Shown piece by piece: positions 45,887-57,384 of a stretch of 64,000 nucleotides of DNA. Made by a program: the position numbers and the translations under genes. Numbering within the stretch: the stretch's first letter is position 1; each line of letters begins with the position of its first letter. Below the pieces are notes generated by a model that ran no database searches, was not told where the DNA came from, and saw only the letters and a list, made by a program, of their open reading frames with translations. The stretch lies in the NCBI RefSeq assembly GCF_020379485.1, contig NW_026014633.1, positions 62,001 to 126,000 on the forward strand. The letters run 5' to 3'. The stretch is from Brassica napus. Its lineage: Eukaryota > Streptophyta > Magnoliopsida > Brassicales > Brassicaceae.

Positions 45887-47291
45887 CAGAGATCGAATCA
45901 AACGATCCAGAAGCACCGTCGTCACGGGACAGCTCATACACCCTTGGTGTTGTGGTCGGCCTGCTCTGGGTCGACTTTCCCGTGTCTCCACGACCCTTCC
46001 CTTGTCCTCCTTGCCGCTTAGGACATTCACTTTGGAAGTGTCCGCTTTGGCCGCAATGGAAACAAGTCCGAGAGCCGCTGCCACTGGATTGGCCCTGAGT
46101 CCGGCTTGGTCGAGTGCAATCTCGGATGGAATGATCCAAGCTGCCACATCTCACACAAGCTCCCATGGCTTTCCAGCATTCACCTGGATGGTTCTTACCA
46201 CACTTGGGACATTCAGGTCGTCCACTAGAGGCCTTGCCTCCGTCAACCTGGTCCCACTTCCTCTTTCGGTCGTTAGTCTTACCCGTCGGGACAGACTGCG
46301 ACTTTGTCTTAAGCTTGGCTTCCTCGGCCAAGTTAGACTCCAAAAGAGCTACACGTTCAACCAGCTCTCCGACGGTGCTGAAGGTGCAGATCGAACAGTG
46401 AGTTCTCAGCTCCGGCCTTAAGCCTCGAATGAACCGACGAACCTGGACTGTCTCGTCCTCAAGTTCCCTTCCAACAAAACATCGGAGCCGGTTGAACTCC
46501 TCTTCGTACTCACGTACGGCCCTGCGGCCTTGGGTAAGGTCTAGGAATCTACCTTCCAGACGGTCCCAAGCCTCTGCAGGAAAGTATTTGCGGTTGAATT
46601 CATCTTCGAAATCCGCAAAACTCTGGAGACTTCCATTGGTGCGCTTGTTCACAGCCAGCCACCAATTATGCGCGTCCCCTTCCAGGAAGTGAACCGCAAT
46701 GTCTCTCTTGTAATCCTCGGGACAACGAGTTGAGCTGAAGTTTCGGACTAGCCTACTCCTCCACTCGTCTGCCTCAATAGGATCGGTGCTTCCTGAGAAA
46801 TGCTTCGTCCCTAGACGGGAGATGTGCTGAAGAAAACTCAGATAGTCCACCTTTTTCCCGGTCCTTTCTGGTGGATCAATCTCGATCACCTTGACCGTTT
46901 CCACAACTGGACCATTGGTGTTGGGGGCGGTTGTAGCCACAGGCGTAGCTTGGCCAACTGAGGAGTTCACTAATGGCGTGAACAATTGGGCCATAGCCGC
47001 CACATGAGTCCCCATTACCTTCATGGCCTCTAACAAGTCCTCTTTGGACAGTGTTGTGGTTACATTGGCCGTACCATCGGCCACTTTCTCACGCTGGCCA
47101 CCATCACGGTTAGCGTTCGAGGATTCCACTTCCTCATCACTCTCCTGATGTTCCTGACCATCCTGTTGCGTCCCCGTAAGATTAGCCTGATCAGTTGGCA
47201 ACACATTTTCAGCGTTAGCCGCGGCCGGATCGGTTTGCAAACCGGACAGATTAGTTCCGTCCACGGCCACTTGGCTAGACTGACCGGCCAT
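45876..47291 (-). CDS. Gag of element A
   Basis: An intact 471-codon frame starting MAGQSSQVAVDGTN. An acidic, low-complexity N-terminus is followed by the capsid-like gag core, with LGTKHFSGSTDPIEADEWRS, the AHNWWLAVNKRTNG segment, EAWDRLEGRFLDLTQGRRAV and EFNRLRCFVGREL. Three Cys/His clusters lie near the C-terminus (CPKCGKNHPGEC, CVRCGSLDHSIRDC, CFHCGQSGHFQSEC). The last is a canonical CCHC knuckle, for RNA binding. The frame ends in TGA at 45876-45878, with protease beginning in the same frame about 30 codons on. Gag intactness contrasts with the broken pol, although the element as a whole looks inactive. Confidence 0.88.
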   Translation of the reverse strand: MAGQSSQVAVDGTNLSGLQTDPAAANAENVLPTDQANLTGTQQDGQEHQESDEEVESSNANRDGGQREKVADGTANVTTTLSKEDLLEAMKVMGTHVAAMAQLFTPLVNSSVGQATPVATTAPNTNGPVVETVKVIEIDPPERTGKKVDYLSFLQHISRLGTKHFSGSTDPIEADEWRSRLVRNFSSTRCPEDYKRDIAVHFLEGDAHNWWLAVNKRTNGSLQSFADFEDEFNRKYFPAEAWDRLEGRFLDLTQGRRAVREYEEEFNRLRCFVGRELEDETVQVRRFIRGLRPELRTHCSICTFSTVGELVERVALLESNLAEEAKLKTKSQSVPTGKTNDRKRKWDQVDGGKASSGRPECPKCGKNHPGECWKAMGACVRCGSLDHSIRDCTRPSRTQGQSSGSGSRTCFHCGQSGHFQSECPKRQGGQGKGRGDTGKSTQSRPTTTPRVYELSRDDGASGSFDSISGNS

Positions 47292-47485
47292 TCTCTTACT
47301 TCTTCGGGACTTTCCCGATTTGCATTTTCCAGCCTAAGGATTCAGACAATGTTAGTACAAAACACACTAACATAAACAGAACAAAACAATCCCTAGACTA
47401 AGCAATCAAACCTCACCGTGTGACCTAATCAGCTGGCTGCGTGTGTGTGTGGACTAAATAACCCAACTATCCTAGAATCAAGCAT

Positions 47486-47497
47486 GCTCTGATACCA
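47486..47497 (-). other. Primer binding site of element A
   Basis: Minus-strand TGGTATCAGAGC (initiator tRNA-Met type), three bases inside the 5' LTR. The short leader to gag (47292-47485) shows nothing else of note. Confidence 0.85.
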
Positions 47498-47500
47498 ACT

Positions 47501-49507
47501 TGTAAGACCCGTTCCTGGTCTCTTGACCCAACTGGATATGAATGCTTACTTATTAATTTCTTTGCTTGTTTGATCCATTTTAAGTCTTTTATTTGCTAAG
47601 TCATATTCGAATATGAGGTTCATAAACAAAGGAACAGATTGCACAGTGGAATAACAATGTATAAACTTTGTATTACTAAGAAACATGAGATTCAATACAC
47701 AACTTCTTAACAGTCTCATAGACAATCACTAGTTCATCCTTAGTATCATCTAACCACACGTTACATAGCCTCTCATCGACCGAGCCTTCACGGCTCCTTG
47801 GCTTGACCAGAACCATCCTTAGTTCCTGAAACCACAACCAGATAAGCATTAATCATAACCAAGAATAGAACGGATTGATTCTACAATGCTTGGCTTGGTT
47901 CCTAGAACTTAGATAAACCTCAGTCAACATAATCATAAAACGTATGAACCTACCTACCGTATCCTAAGTCATTCAACCAACCACCCCTTGACTTAGAATC
48001 AGATAGATAGTCCAGAATAGATAACAGAACACACGAACAGATCCGGATCGTCCCCAAAGACCAATCCGTCTAACCGGATAGAATCTAGGTGCGACCGGCC
48101 AATGGAGTCCGGCTCGATGGCCCAACGGACTCCCTTACCTGATCCAGCCTTAGGCCTGGATCCAATCGGCCGAGTAAGCCTCAAGCCTAATCCGGAAGGA
48201 TTAGCAACCGGTCAGACCTTGCGACTCTACCTTGGCTTAGACAAACCGTGACCTTGTCTTGACTAGACAAGCCATAGGCTGATCCATAAGGATCGGTCCT
48301 AACCTGTCCCGAAAGACACCGTTTCGAACATGTACCCTTTGGCCATTCGTGCCTCTTGGACACTCGTGACTCTTGACAACTCGTGCCCTTTGGGTCATTC
48401 CCAACCGTTCGTCCTAACCGCCCAGTCTTGGTGCGATCGGATCATCCCACTAACCGACCCGTGTCTAGGCTAGCGGTTTGATTATGTTCGGCCAAAGCCT
48501 AGGGACGTGTCCCTTGGACTCAACCAACATAACCTTTCGTGTTTAACCAGAGAGAAGAGAAGAGAAACGAATTGAAACAGATAAGGAGAGCCGGATGGGA
48601 CTTAGGAACCGAGCAGAGCCGCGGTGCGGTCGCATGGACCATCTGTTCGGTCTGATGGAGCCACGGCCCATCACATACCTTGTGAACCACGTCTGGGTTC
48701 TCCATGCTCTTCTCCTTGTCTTGATCTCCCATTCTTGACCGGAGTTAGTTCTCAAACGATCAGAGTCGCCGGAACACAACACCACCACAATTGTCCTTTC
48801 TCTTGGCCGGAACTCTCTCTTTCTCTCTTTCTTTCTCTCTACGGTTTCTTTGAGTATTTTACTCTGGAATTGGATAATGAAATCGACCAGAGAGCCCCCA
48901 TATTTATAGAAAACGAGGGGGTAAGTCTTGCCCCATGAACAGGCATGACTTGCTAGCGAATGGGCACCATCGGCCAAGGGTTGTCCCCTTTCGGCCACTT
49001 GCATCCCTTCGCCCTTTCTGATTGGGTTTGGGGTCGGCCACAAGCCCAACCCACGCCCCAAGCCTCCTGGACTTAGCCCATGGCCTTGTCCTAAGACCCA
49101 ACAGCCCATGGCCTCATGGCCGGACCTCACAGCCCGCCACTGACCCGGACCCGGACCATCGGCCTAAAGCCCGGACAGTCCGTCTAGTTGAGATGAGCTG
49201 ACTCTCAGCTGCCTCAGCTGAGTGAGCTAGTAGTCCAGCTAGTGGAGCTGACCTAGTAGGGACTGAGCTGGAGTGAACTGAACCTAGCTTCCTTGAGCTG
49301 GCCGAGCTACTCGTCCACTTCGTCCAGCTACCGTCTTACTCGTCCTAGCTGTCTCTTAGCTTGTATAAGGTTAAGTCTAAGTTTCCTTATGTCCTTAACC
49401 TTCTTTCTCGACCATGGACTGCTTGCCTTGATGTCCTAGGACTGGCTTGCACGTTTCCTCGAACCATGGCCGTCCCAACAATCCTACTCAGGATTGGGGG
49501 CGTGACA
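47501..49507 (-). repeat. 5' LTR of element A (2007 bp)
   Basis: Full-length partner of 31917-33837. It is followed on the right by the TSD AGTGT (49508-49512) and then by the remainder of the 3' LTR of B. Confidence 0.92.
48901..48909 (-). promoter_or_regulatory. TATA box of element A
   Basis: Minus-strand TCTATAAATA-type box, conserved in every A-type LTR here. CT-rich tracts lie just downstream, on the transcript side (about 48800-48840). Confidence 0.55.
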
Positions 49508-49512
49508 AGTGT

Positions 49513-50046
49513 TCCTGGTGTGTTTAGGCGTGTGATCAAGAGGATGGATTTGAGGCAGAAAGACAAGGAGAAGGCAAAGGAGAAAGAGAAGGAAGTCGCC
49601 CCTGGAGACCGAACTCCTAAGGTGAGAGGTGTGGCCAAGAGTAACCGGACAAGGCCGCGGATGATGGCCGTGACCAGAAATGGACCGTGGTAAGGGAAAA
49701 GCACCATGAGGACCGCGGCCATGGGAAGATGTGTGGTGATTGGGTTGATTCTGAAAATTGTGTAATTATTGTCGCCTATTGTGCAACCTGTGAACTTATG
49801 CGATTCTAGTGTGTGATCTATTTATTAGGATGATGAATTATGTATGAACCTTGGTTATTATCTATGAAATATCTATTTGCCCTAGTCGATGTTGGATTGT
49901 TTAAGTGTGAATGTTGGAACCTCAAAACTCTGAAAAAGACTTAGAATTATTTAACACTTGAACTTGAATATGTAAATGAAACTGGTTGCATTGTTTGGTG
50001 AGGCCGCGGTCTGGTTGGATTGGGGAATCCAGGATCAGGTCTTACA
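49513..50046 (+). repeat. 3' LTR of B, right part
   Basis: Continues 31916 after removal of A. It contains the ATGGATTTGAGG start of the LTR-encoded gag exon and the donor-like AAG|GTGAGAGG (49619-49629). It lacks the 420-base block found in E, the join being between 49671 and 49672. It ends GGTCTTACA before the TSD TCATC. Confidence 0.85.
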
Positions 50047-50859
50047 TCATCAGTGGTGAAAACCTACCACAGGGTCGTTCATAACTCCCCTTGCACTTCC
50101 ATGAAACTGCCTTCCTACACACATCTGCCCTTAAGGCTGTCTTGGCCTTCGGGAATGAATTCCGGTCATCTACCTTCTCTCCTCACCATTTGCGTGTGTT
50201 CTCAGGCCCTGGAGGATGCTTTGGGTGATAACCTCACGGATCAAAAGCCACCAGAAAGTCGTTCATAACTTCCCCCTTGATCTCTCCCAAAACTGCCTCT
50301 TTATGGTCTTGGATTGGGTATCCGACCAACTCCCTGTCTTTTATCTGTGTTTTCTTTGTGTTTCAGGGTGTAGGAGGAAGCCCTGGCGTGCCTGCAAAGG
50401 CACGGACTTGCCTGCCTTTTATAGAAGAAGGGGCAGTTACCTTTCCAAAGGTTGCACCCTTACGATATCATTTCTGGCCATTGATTTAATCAATGGTCCA
50501 GATCACACCCTTTCGCCTCAAGCAGTTACCAGACGTCCTGGAACTGTCAAACCACTCCTGGACATGTCCAAAAACAAGCCCACACGGATTGCCGAAGCTC
50601 CTGGCTCAATCCCAAGAGCCAATCAGCCCATCGGTACACACAGGTCGCCCACATGGCCCGACCACTATCCAGACCCGGCCCAACTGCCCATGACTTGAAC
50701 ACTCAGTCCAGCTGAGTTGAGCTGATCCCCAGCTGACCCAGCTGAGTGAGCTAGACCATCCAGCTCAGGGAGCTGACCTACACTTCAGTGAGCTACATTG
50801 AGCTGCACTACACTTCACCTAGCTGGTCGAGCTTGCTTACTGCATCGCCCAGCTGTTAT
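50047..50859 (-). mobile_element. Solo LTR D, second segment
   Basis: Continues D from 17171 (the TCATC at 50047-50051 is the TSD of B). It carries the minus-strand TATAAAA box (50417-50423) and AGCT-rich block (50700-50855), and ends in GTTAT, the target site of E. Confidence 0.82.
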
Positions 50860-52141
50860 TGTCATGTCCCCGATCCTAGATAGGATCGGCCGGACGGGCC
50901 ATGGTGCGGGGAGACGCACCAGTCAGGTCATTAGACCTTGAGACAAGCGTATCATGGCCCTGAATGAAGGTTATGGGCATCAGTCAGCTGAGACTTAACC
51001 AGGATACGATGGAAACAAGGGTAAAGGAGCTGGGTGAGTGTTTAGGCAGCTGGACGAGTGTTGGTTTGAGTTCAATCAGCTTGGTTCAGCTGGTATTCAG
51101 TTCACCATGATCTGTTCAGCTCACAGGAGCTGGTGGGCTAGCTCAATCAGCTGGGAACAGCTGGAGGTCAGCTCAATCCAGTGAACGGTGCGTTCTGGTT
51201 CGGATCAGTGTGGGCGAGTCCGGGACGGTTACTGGGCGAGCCGATGGTCCGGGTGCAGGACGGTTCGACCAAATGGGTCTTAGGCTTGGGACAGGGAGCG
51301 GGCAAGCTCCCATAGTGTGAGCTGAGGCTCAGTGATCGATTTGCCAAAGGAAGAAAAGGGGAGAAACCGCCAAGGGGCGGTTATGGGACGGTTATGGGAC
51401 GGTTTTGGGAAGAAGGGATGGGATTTTGGTAACTGTTCGCCCAGGCGGTTGGGGACAGTTTAAATCGTCCTCTCTCTCTCATTTCTGATCATTCTGGTCG
51501 GTTTTTACTCATTCCACACAGAGAGAAACACAGAGAAAATTCAAGAGAGAAAGAGAGACACAAACCTTGGATCGGCCGATTTGATCCAAGAGATTGTTCT
51601 TGAGTGTTCCTGGTGTGTTTGGGCGTGTGATCAAGAGGATGGATTTGAGACAGAAAGACAAGGAGAAGGCAAAGGAGAAAGAGAAGGAAGTCGCCCCTGG
51701 AGACCAAACTCCTAAGGTGAGAGGTGTGGCCAAGAGTAACCGGACAAGGCCGCGGATGATGGCCGTGACCAGAAATGGACCGTGGTAAGGGAAAAGCACC
51801 ATGAGGACCGCGGCCATGGGAAGATGTGTGGTGATTGGGTTGATTCTGAAAATTGTGTAATTATTGTCGCCTATTGTGCAACCTGTGAACTTATGCGATT
51901 CTAGTGTGTGATCTATTTATTAGGATGATGAATTATGTATGAACCTTGGTTATTATCTATGAAATATCTATTTGCCCTAGTCGATGTTGGATTGTTTAAG
52001 TGTGAATGTTGGAACCTCAAAACTCTGAAAAAGACTTAGAATTATTTAACACTTGAACTTGAATATGTAAATGAAAATGGTTGCATTGTTTGGTGAGGCC
52101 GCGGTCTGGTTGGATTGGGGAATCCAGGATCAGGTCTTACA
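50860..52141 (+). repeat. Chimeric B-type LTR produced by unequal crossover
   Basis: Its left part carries the variants of E (GATCGGCCGG, GGTTATGGGC, CTGATCATTCTGG, TTGAGACAG at 51650). From CCGGACAAGG at 51745 onward it carries the variants of the 3' LTR of B (CGCGGATGATGG, ACCGCGGCCATGG, ATTATTGTCGCC) and likewise lacks the 420-base block. It is preceded by GTTAT like E, and followed by TCATC like B. Confidence 0.85.
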
Positions 52142-52954
52142 TCATCAGTGGTGAAAACCTACCACAGGGTCGTTCATAACTCCCCTTGCACTTCCATGAA
52201 ACTGCCTTCCTACACACATCTGCCCTTAAGGCTGTCTTGGCCTTTGGGAATGAATTCCGGTCATCTACCTTCTCTCCTCACCATTTGCGTGTGTTCTCAG
52301 GCCCTGGAGGATGCTTTGGGTGATAACCTCACGGATCAAAAGCCACCAGAAAGTCGTTCATAACTTCCCCCTTGATCTCTCCCAAAACTGCCTCTTTATG
52401 GTCTTGGATTGGGTATCCGACCAACTCCCTGTCTTTTATCTGTGTTTTCTTTGTGTTTCAGGGTGTAGGAGGAAGCCCTGGCGTGCCTGCAAAGGCACGG
52501 ACTTGCCTGCCTTTTATAGAAGAAGGGGCAGTTACCTTTCCAAAGGTTGCACCCTTACGATATCATTTCTGGCCATTGATTTAATCAATGGTCCAGATCA
52601 CACCCTTTCGCCTCAAGCAGTTACCAGACGTCCTGGAACTGTCAAACCACTCCTGGACATGTCCAAAAACAAGCCCACACGGATTGCCGAAGCTCCTGGC
52701 TCAATCCCAAGAGCCAATCAGCCCATCGGTACACACAGGTCGCCCACATGGCCCGACCACTATCCAGACCCGGCCCAACTGCCCATGACTTGAACACTCA
52801 GTCCAGCTGAGTTGAGCTGATTCCCAGCTGACCCAGCTGAGTGAGCTAGACCATCCAGCTCAGGGAGCCGACCTACACTTCAGTGAGCTACATTGAGCTG
52901 CACTACACTTCACCTAGCTGGTCGAGCTTGCTTACTGCATCGCCCAGCTGTTAT
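52142..52954 (-). repeat. Tandemly duplicated copy of D segment 50047-50859
   Basis: Same 813-base length and almost identical. I see only a handful of substitutions (for example CTTCGGG/CTTTGGG, GATCCCC/GATTCCC, GAGCTGACC/GAGCCGACC). Together with the LTR it forms a ~2.1 kb tandem duplication. Confidence 0.9.
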
Positions 52955-54516
52955 TGTCATGTCCCCGATCCTAGATAGGATCGGCCGGACGGGCCATGGT
53001 GCAGGGAGACGCACCAGTCAGGTCATTAGACCTTGAGACAAGCGTATCATGGCCCTGAATGAAGGTTATGGGCATCAGTCAGCTGAGACTTAACCAGGAT
53101 ACGATGGAAACAAGGGTAAAGGAGCTGGGTGAGTGTTTAGGCAGCTGGACGAGTGTTGGTTTGAGTTCAATCAGCTCGGTTCAGCTGGTATTCAGTTCAC
53201 CATGATCTGTTCAGCTCACAGGAGCTGGTGGTCTTAGGCTTGGGACAGGGAGCGGGCAAGCTCCCAGAGTGTGAGCTGAGGCTCAGTGATCGATTTGCCA
53301 AAGGAAGAAAAGGGGAGAAACCGCCAAGGGGCGGTTATGGGACGGTTATGGGACGGTTTTGGGAAGAAGGGATGGGATTTTGTAACTGTTCGCCCAGGCG
53401 GTTGGGGACAGTTTAAATCGTCCTCTCTCTCTCATTTCTGATCATTCTGGTCGGTTTTTACTCATTCCACACAGAGAGAAACACAGAGAAAATTCAAGAG
53501 AGAAAGAGAGACACAAACCTTGGATCGGCCGATTTGATCCAAGAGATTGTTCTTGAGTGTTCCTGGTGTGTTTGGGCGTGTGATCAAGAGGATGGATTTG
53601 AGACAGAAAGACAAGGAGAAGGCAAAGGAGAAAGAGAAGGAAGTCGCCCCTGGAGACCGAACTCCTAAGGTGAGAGGTGTGGCCAAGAGTAACCGGATAA
53701 GGCCGCGGGGTGATGGCCGTGTGAACCTGGCCGGTTTGGATCGATTGGTCACTCCTTACTCTGACTTCTTCTACTCTGTTTCTTCATATATGTTGTGATA
53801 TGGAATGTTTTATATTGTAACAGGAAAGGATTCATTGATCCTAAGGCGTTGGCCTGATCAAATTCCCATGAAAGTCCCTTGTTCTTGTGTGGGCTGTTCA
53901 TGGCCGAGATCACTATGATCTGAGCCGATTCTTTTGAATCTGATTATGGGAATATTTTTCTTCTGAATTATCATGAGTTTTCATGAATTTTATTTGGTAT
54001 TTGGATCTCTTTTTAACGGGGTCAGATTTGACATTTTTGATGATTGTTCTTGACTAGATTGGATCCGACCATGCAATGTGATTTGATTCTTGTTTTGTAA
54101 TCTAACCTTGTGATTGTGTGTTTGTTTGTGTTGGATCCAGGACCAGAAATGGACCGTGGTAAGGGAAAAGCACCATGAGGACCGCGGTCATGGGAAGATG
54201 TGTGGTGATTGGGTTGATTCTGAAAATTGTGTGATTATTGTAGCCTATTGTGCAACTTGTGAACTTATGCGATTCTAGTGTGTAATCTATTTATTAGGAT
54301 GATGAATGATGTATGAACCTTGGTTAATATCTATGAAATATCTATTTGCATTAGTTGTTGCTTGATTGTTTAAGTGTGAATGTTGGAACCTCAAAACTCT
54401 GAAAAAGACTTAGAATTATTTAACACTTGAACTTGAATATGAAAGATGGAATTGGTTGCATTGTTTGGTGAGGCCGCGGTCTGGTTGGATTGAGGAATCC
54501 AGGATCGGGTCTTACA
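52955..54516 (+). mobile_element. Solo LTR E (B-type, with intron-like block)
   Basis: TGTCATG...GTCTTACA, followed by GTTAT (54517-54521), which pairs with GTTAT at 50855-50859, the site before the duplication. It is longer than its sisters by the GT-AG block 53721-54140. Relative to them it lacks about 90 bases near 53229. No interior is present. Confidence 0.85.
53721..54140 (+). other. Candidate 420-base intron in the LTR of E
   Basis: Starts GTGAAC and ends GGATCCAG. It is T-rich, with CTAAC about 36 bases before the end, as in plant branch points. Sister LTRs at 49671/49672 and 51766/51767 join the flanks exactly (GGCCGT|GACCAG). The donor is a weak match to consensus. Confidence 0.55.
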
Positions 54517-54521
54517 GTTAT

Positions 54522-54838
54522 ACACTGTGTCCAGCTTGCTTCCTTTATCTTCTTCTAAGTCCCTTGGTCTATTTCCAGACCTATACTTAGTTCTCCCATG
54601 ATCCATTCTGATCACCCACTTCATCGAGCTTCACCTGGATCTCGTCCAGCTACCAGCTCGCTTGTCCAGCTCCTTTGAGCTTGCATCTGCCTTATTTTGG
54701 TTAAGTTCCAGCTACCTGATTCCCTTAACCACGTTTTGGACCATGACACGCTTGTCTTTAGGTCATGTGACCTGACTGGTGCGTCTCCTCGCAATAATTT
54801 CTGTCCGGATGATCCTATCCATGATAGGGGACATGACA
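54522..54838 (-). mobile_element. Solo LTR D, third segment
   Basis: Resumes ACACTGTGTCCAGC, the exact continuation of CAGCTGTTAT seen uninterrupted (as reverse complement) in LTR G at 7203-7217. It ends GGGGACATGACA before TSD CGAAC at 54839-54843. Confidence 0.82.
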
Positions 54839-57384
54839 CGAACAGTCCACAGGAAGGGTCAGCGTGCTGAGTCCAAGGACCAACGTGCTGATATGTGTAC
54901 TGATGGACAGCCACGGACATCCTGTGTATGCTGACGGACAGACACGGACACACACGGACAGCCACGGACGTCCAGTGTGTGCTGTAGGACAGCCACGGAC
55001 ATCCACAGACGTCCTATGTGTGCTGGCGGACACCCACGGACGTCCTGCGTGTACTGAACAGACAGCCCACGTGGGCCAAAATCACCCAAACAGTCCACGA
55101 GAAGGGCCAGGGTGCTGAGTCCAAGGACCAACGTGCTGATATGTGTACTGATTGACAGCCACGGACGTCCTGTGTGTGCTGACGGACACACACAGACACA
55201 CATGGACAGCCACGGACGTCCTGTGTGTGTTGACGGGACACACACAGACGTCCTGTGTGTGCTGACGGACACCCACGGACGTCCTGTATGTGCTGACGGA
55301 CACACACAGACAGTCACAGACGTCCTTTGTGTGCTGACGGACAGCCACGGACAGCCACGGACGTCCTGTGTGTGCTGAAGGACACACACGGACGTCCTGT
55401 GTGTGCTGACAGACAGCCACGGACAGCCACGAACATCCTGTGTATGCTGGCGGACACACACAGACACACACGGACACACGCGGACAGCCACAGACGTCTT
55501 GTGTGTGCTGACGGACAGCCACGGACAGCCACCGACGTCATGTGTGTGCTGGCAGACACCCGCGGACGTCCTGTATGTACTGAACAGACAGCCCACGTGG
55601 GCCAAAATCACCCAAACAGTCCACGTGAAGGGCCAGTGTGCTGAGTCCAGGGACCAACGTGCTGATATGTGTACTGATGGACAGCCACGGACGTCCTGTG
55701 TGTTCTGACGGCAGACACGGACACACACGGACACACACGAACAGCCACGAATGTCCTGTGTGTGCTGACGGACAGCCATGGACAGCCATGGACAGCCACG
55801 GACGTCCTGTGTGTGCTGGCAGACACCCACGGACGTCCTCTGTGTACTGAACAGACAGCCCATGTGGGCCAAAATCACCCAAAAAGTCCACGAGAAGGGC
55901 CAGCGTGCTAAGTCCAAGGACCAACGTGCTGATATGTATACAGATGGACAGCCACAGACAGCCACGGACGTCCTGTGTGTGCTGGCGGACACCCACGGAC
56001 GTCCTGTGTGTACTGAACAAACAGCCCACAAGGGCCAAAATCACCCGAACAGTCCACAGGAAGGGTCAACGTGCTGAGTCCAAGGACCAATGTGCTGATA
56101 TGTGTACTGATGGACAGCAACGGACGTTATATGTGTGCTGACGGACACACACGGACACACACGGACAGTCACGGACGTCCTGTGTGTACTGAACAGACAG
56201 CCCACGTTGGCCAAAATCACTCAAACAGTCCACGGGAAGGGCCAGCGTGCTGAGTCCAAGGACCAGCGTGCTGATATGTGTACTGATTGACGGCCACGGA
56301 CGTCCAGTGTGTGCTGACGGGCACACATGGACACACACGGACGTCCTGTGTGTGCTGACGGACACACACGGACGTCCTGTGTGTGCTGACGGACACACAC
56401 GGACGTCCTGTGTGTGCTGACGGACAGCCACAAACAGCTACGAACGTCCTGTGTGTGTTGGCGGACACCCACAGACACACACGGACACACACGGACAGCC
56501 ACGGACGACATATGTGTGCTGACAGACAGCAACAGATAGCCACAGCCGTGCTGTGTGCGCTGGCGGACACCCACGGACGTCATGTGTGTACTGAACATAC
56601 AGCCCACGTGGGCCTAAATCACCCAAACAGTCCACGGGAAGGGCCAGCGTGCTGAGTCCAAGGACCAACGTGCTGATATGTGTACTGATGGACAGCCACG
56701 GATGTCCTATGTGTGCTGACGGACACAGGCGAACACACACGGACACACACGGACAGCCACGAATGTCCTGTGTGTGCTGGCGGACACCCACGGACGTCCT
56801 GTGTGTACTGACCAGACAGCCCACGTGGGCCAACATCACCCGAACAGTTCACGGGAAGGGTCAAGGTGCTGAGTCCAAGGACCAACGTGCTGATATGTGT
56901 ACTGATGGACAGCCACGGACGTCCTGTGTGTGCTGACGGACACACACGGACGTCCTGTGTGTGCTGACGGACACACAGACGGACGTCCTGTGTGTGCTGA
57001 CGGACACTCACGGACGTCCTGTGTGTACTGAACAGACAGCCCACGTGGGCCAAAATTACCCAAACAGTCCACGGGAAGGGTCAGCGTGCTGAGTCCAAGG
57101 ACCAACGTGCTGATATGTGTACTGACGGACACCCACGGACGTCCTGTGTGTGCTGGCGGACACCCACGGATGTCCTGTGTGTACTGAAAAGACAGCCCAC
57201 GTGGGCCAAAATCACCCAAACAGTCCACGGGAAGGGCCAGCATGCTGACTCTTAGGACCAACGTGCTGATATGTGTACTGATGGACAGCCACAGACGTCC
57301 TTTGTGTGCCGACGGACACAGACGGACACACACGGACGCACATAGACAGCCACGGACGTACTGTGTGTGCTGGCAGACACCCAC
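54839..57384. repeat. Satellite array, block 2
   Basis: Same repeat as 9627-15250, continuing it after D. Anchor words occur near 54890, 55131, 55660, 55922, 56092, 56267, 56672, 56888 and 57265. It contains several GCCCACGTGGGC palindromes. Frames of several hundred codons are open on both strands and are composition effects. Confidence 0.9.

Larger units (their letters stand above)
31917..49507 (-). mobile_element. Tekay-type Ty3/gypsy element A (host of element F)
   Basis: Complete element with LTRs 31917-33837 and 47501-49507, PPT, PBS and TSD AGTGT. Excluding F it is about 9.0 kb. It encodes gag, protease, RT, RNase H, integrase and a C-terminal chromodomain on the minus strand. Pol carries two deletions in RT, at least three stop codons and the F insertion in integrase, so it is inactive, while gag is still a clean 471-codon frame. 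The LTRs differ by an ~86-base deletion in the left copy (near 32270) plus scattered substitutions, so it is older than C. Confidence 0.92.
17172..50046 (+). mobile_element. Tekay-type Ty3/gypsy element B (host of nested elements C and A)
   Basis: The ends TGTCATC...GTCTTACA are flanked by the 5-base TSD TCATC (17167-17171 and 50047-50051). Without its insertions B is about 7.1 kb and consists of 17172-19735, 27940-31916 and 49513-50046. Gag, protease, RT, RNase H, integrase and chromodomain remnants occur in that order on the plus strand. It is dead: its gag is frameshifted, pol has a stop at 29278-29280, and integrase lost its first catalytic Asp. It also has no visible PBS, because the 5' LTR runs directly into gag. 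Confidence 0.85.

Noticed and set aside
54859..56031. 390-codon minus-strand frame, Cys/His-rich repeats
   Set aside because: Lies wholly in satellite. Several other frames on both strands are open over the same bases because the repeat lacks stop words, and the frame is not preserved between repeat units.
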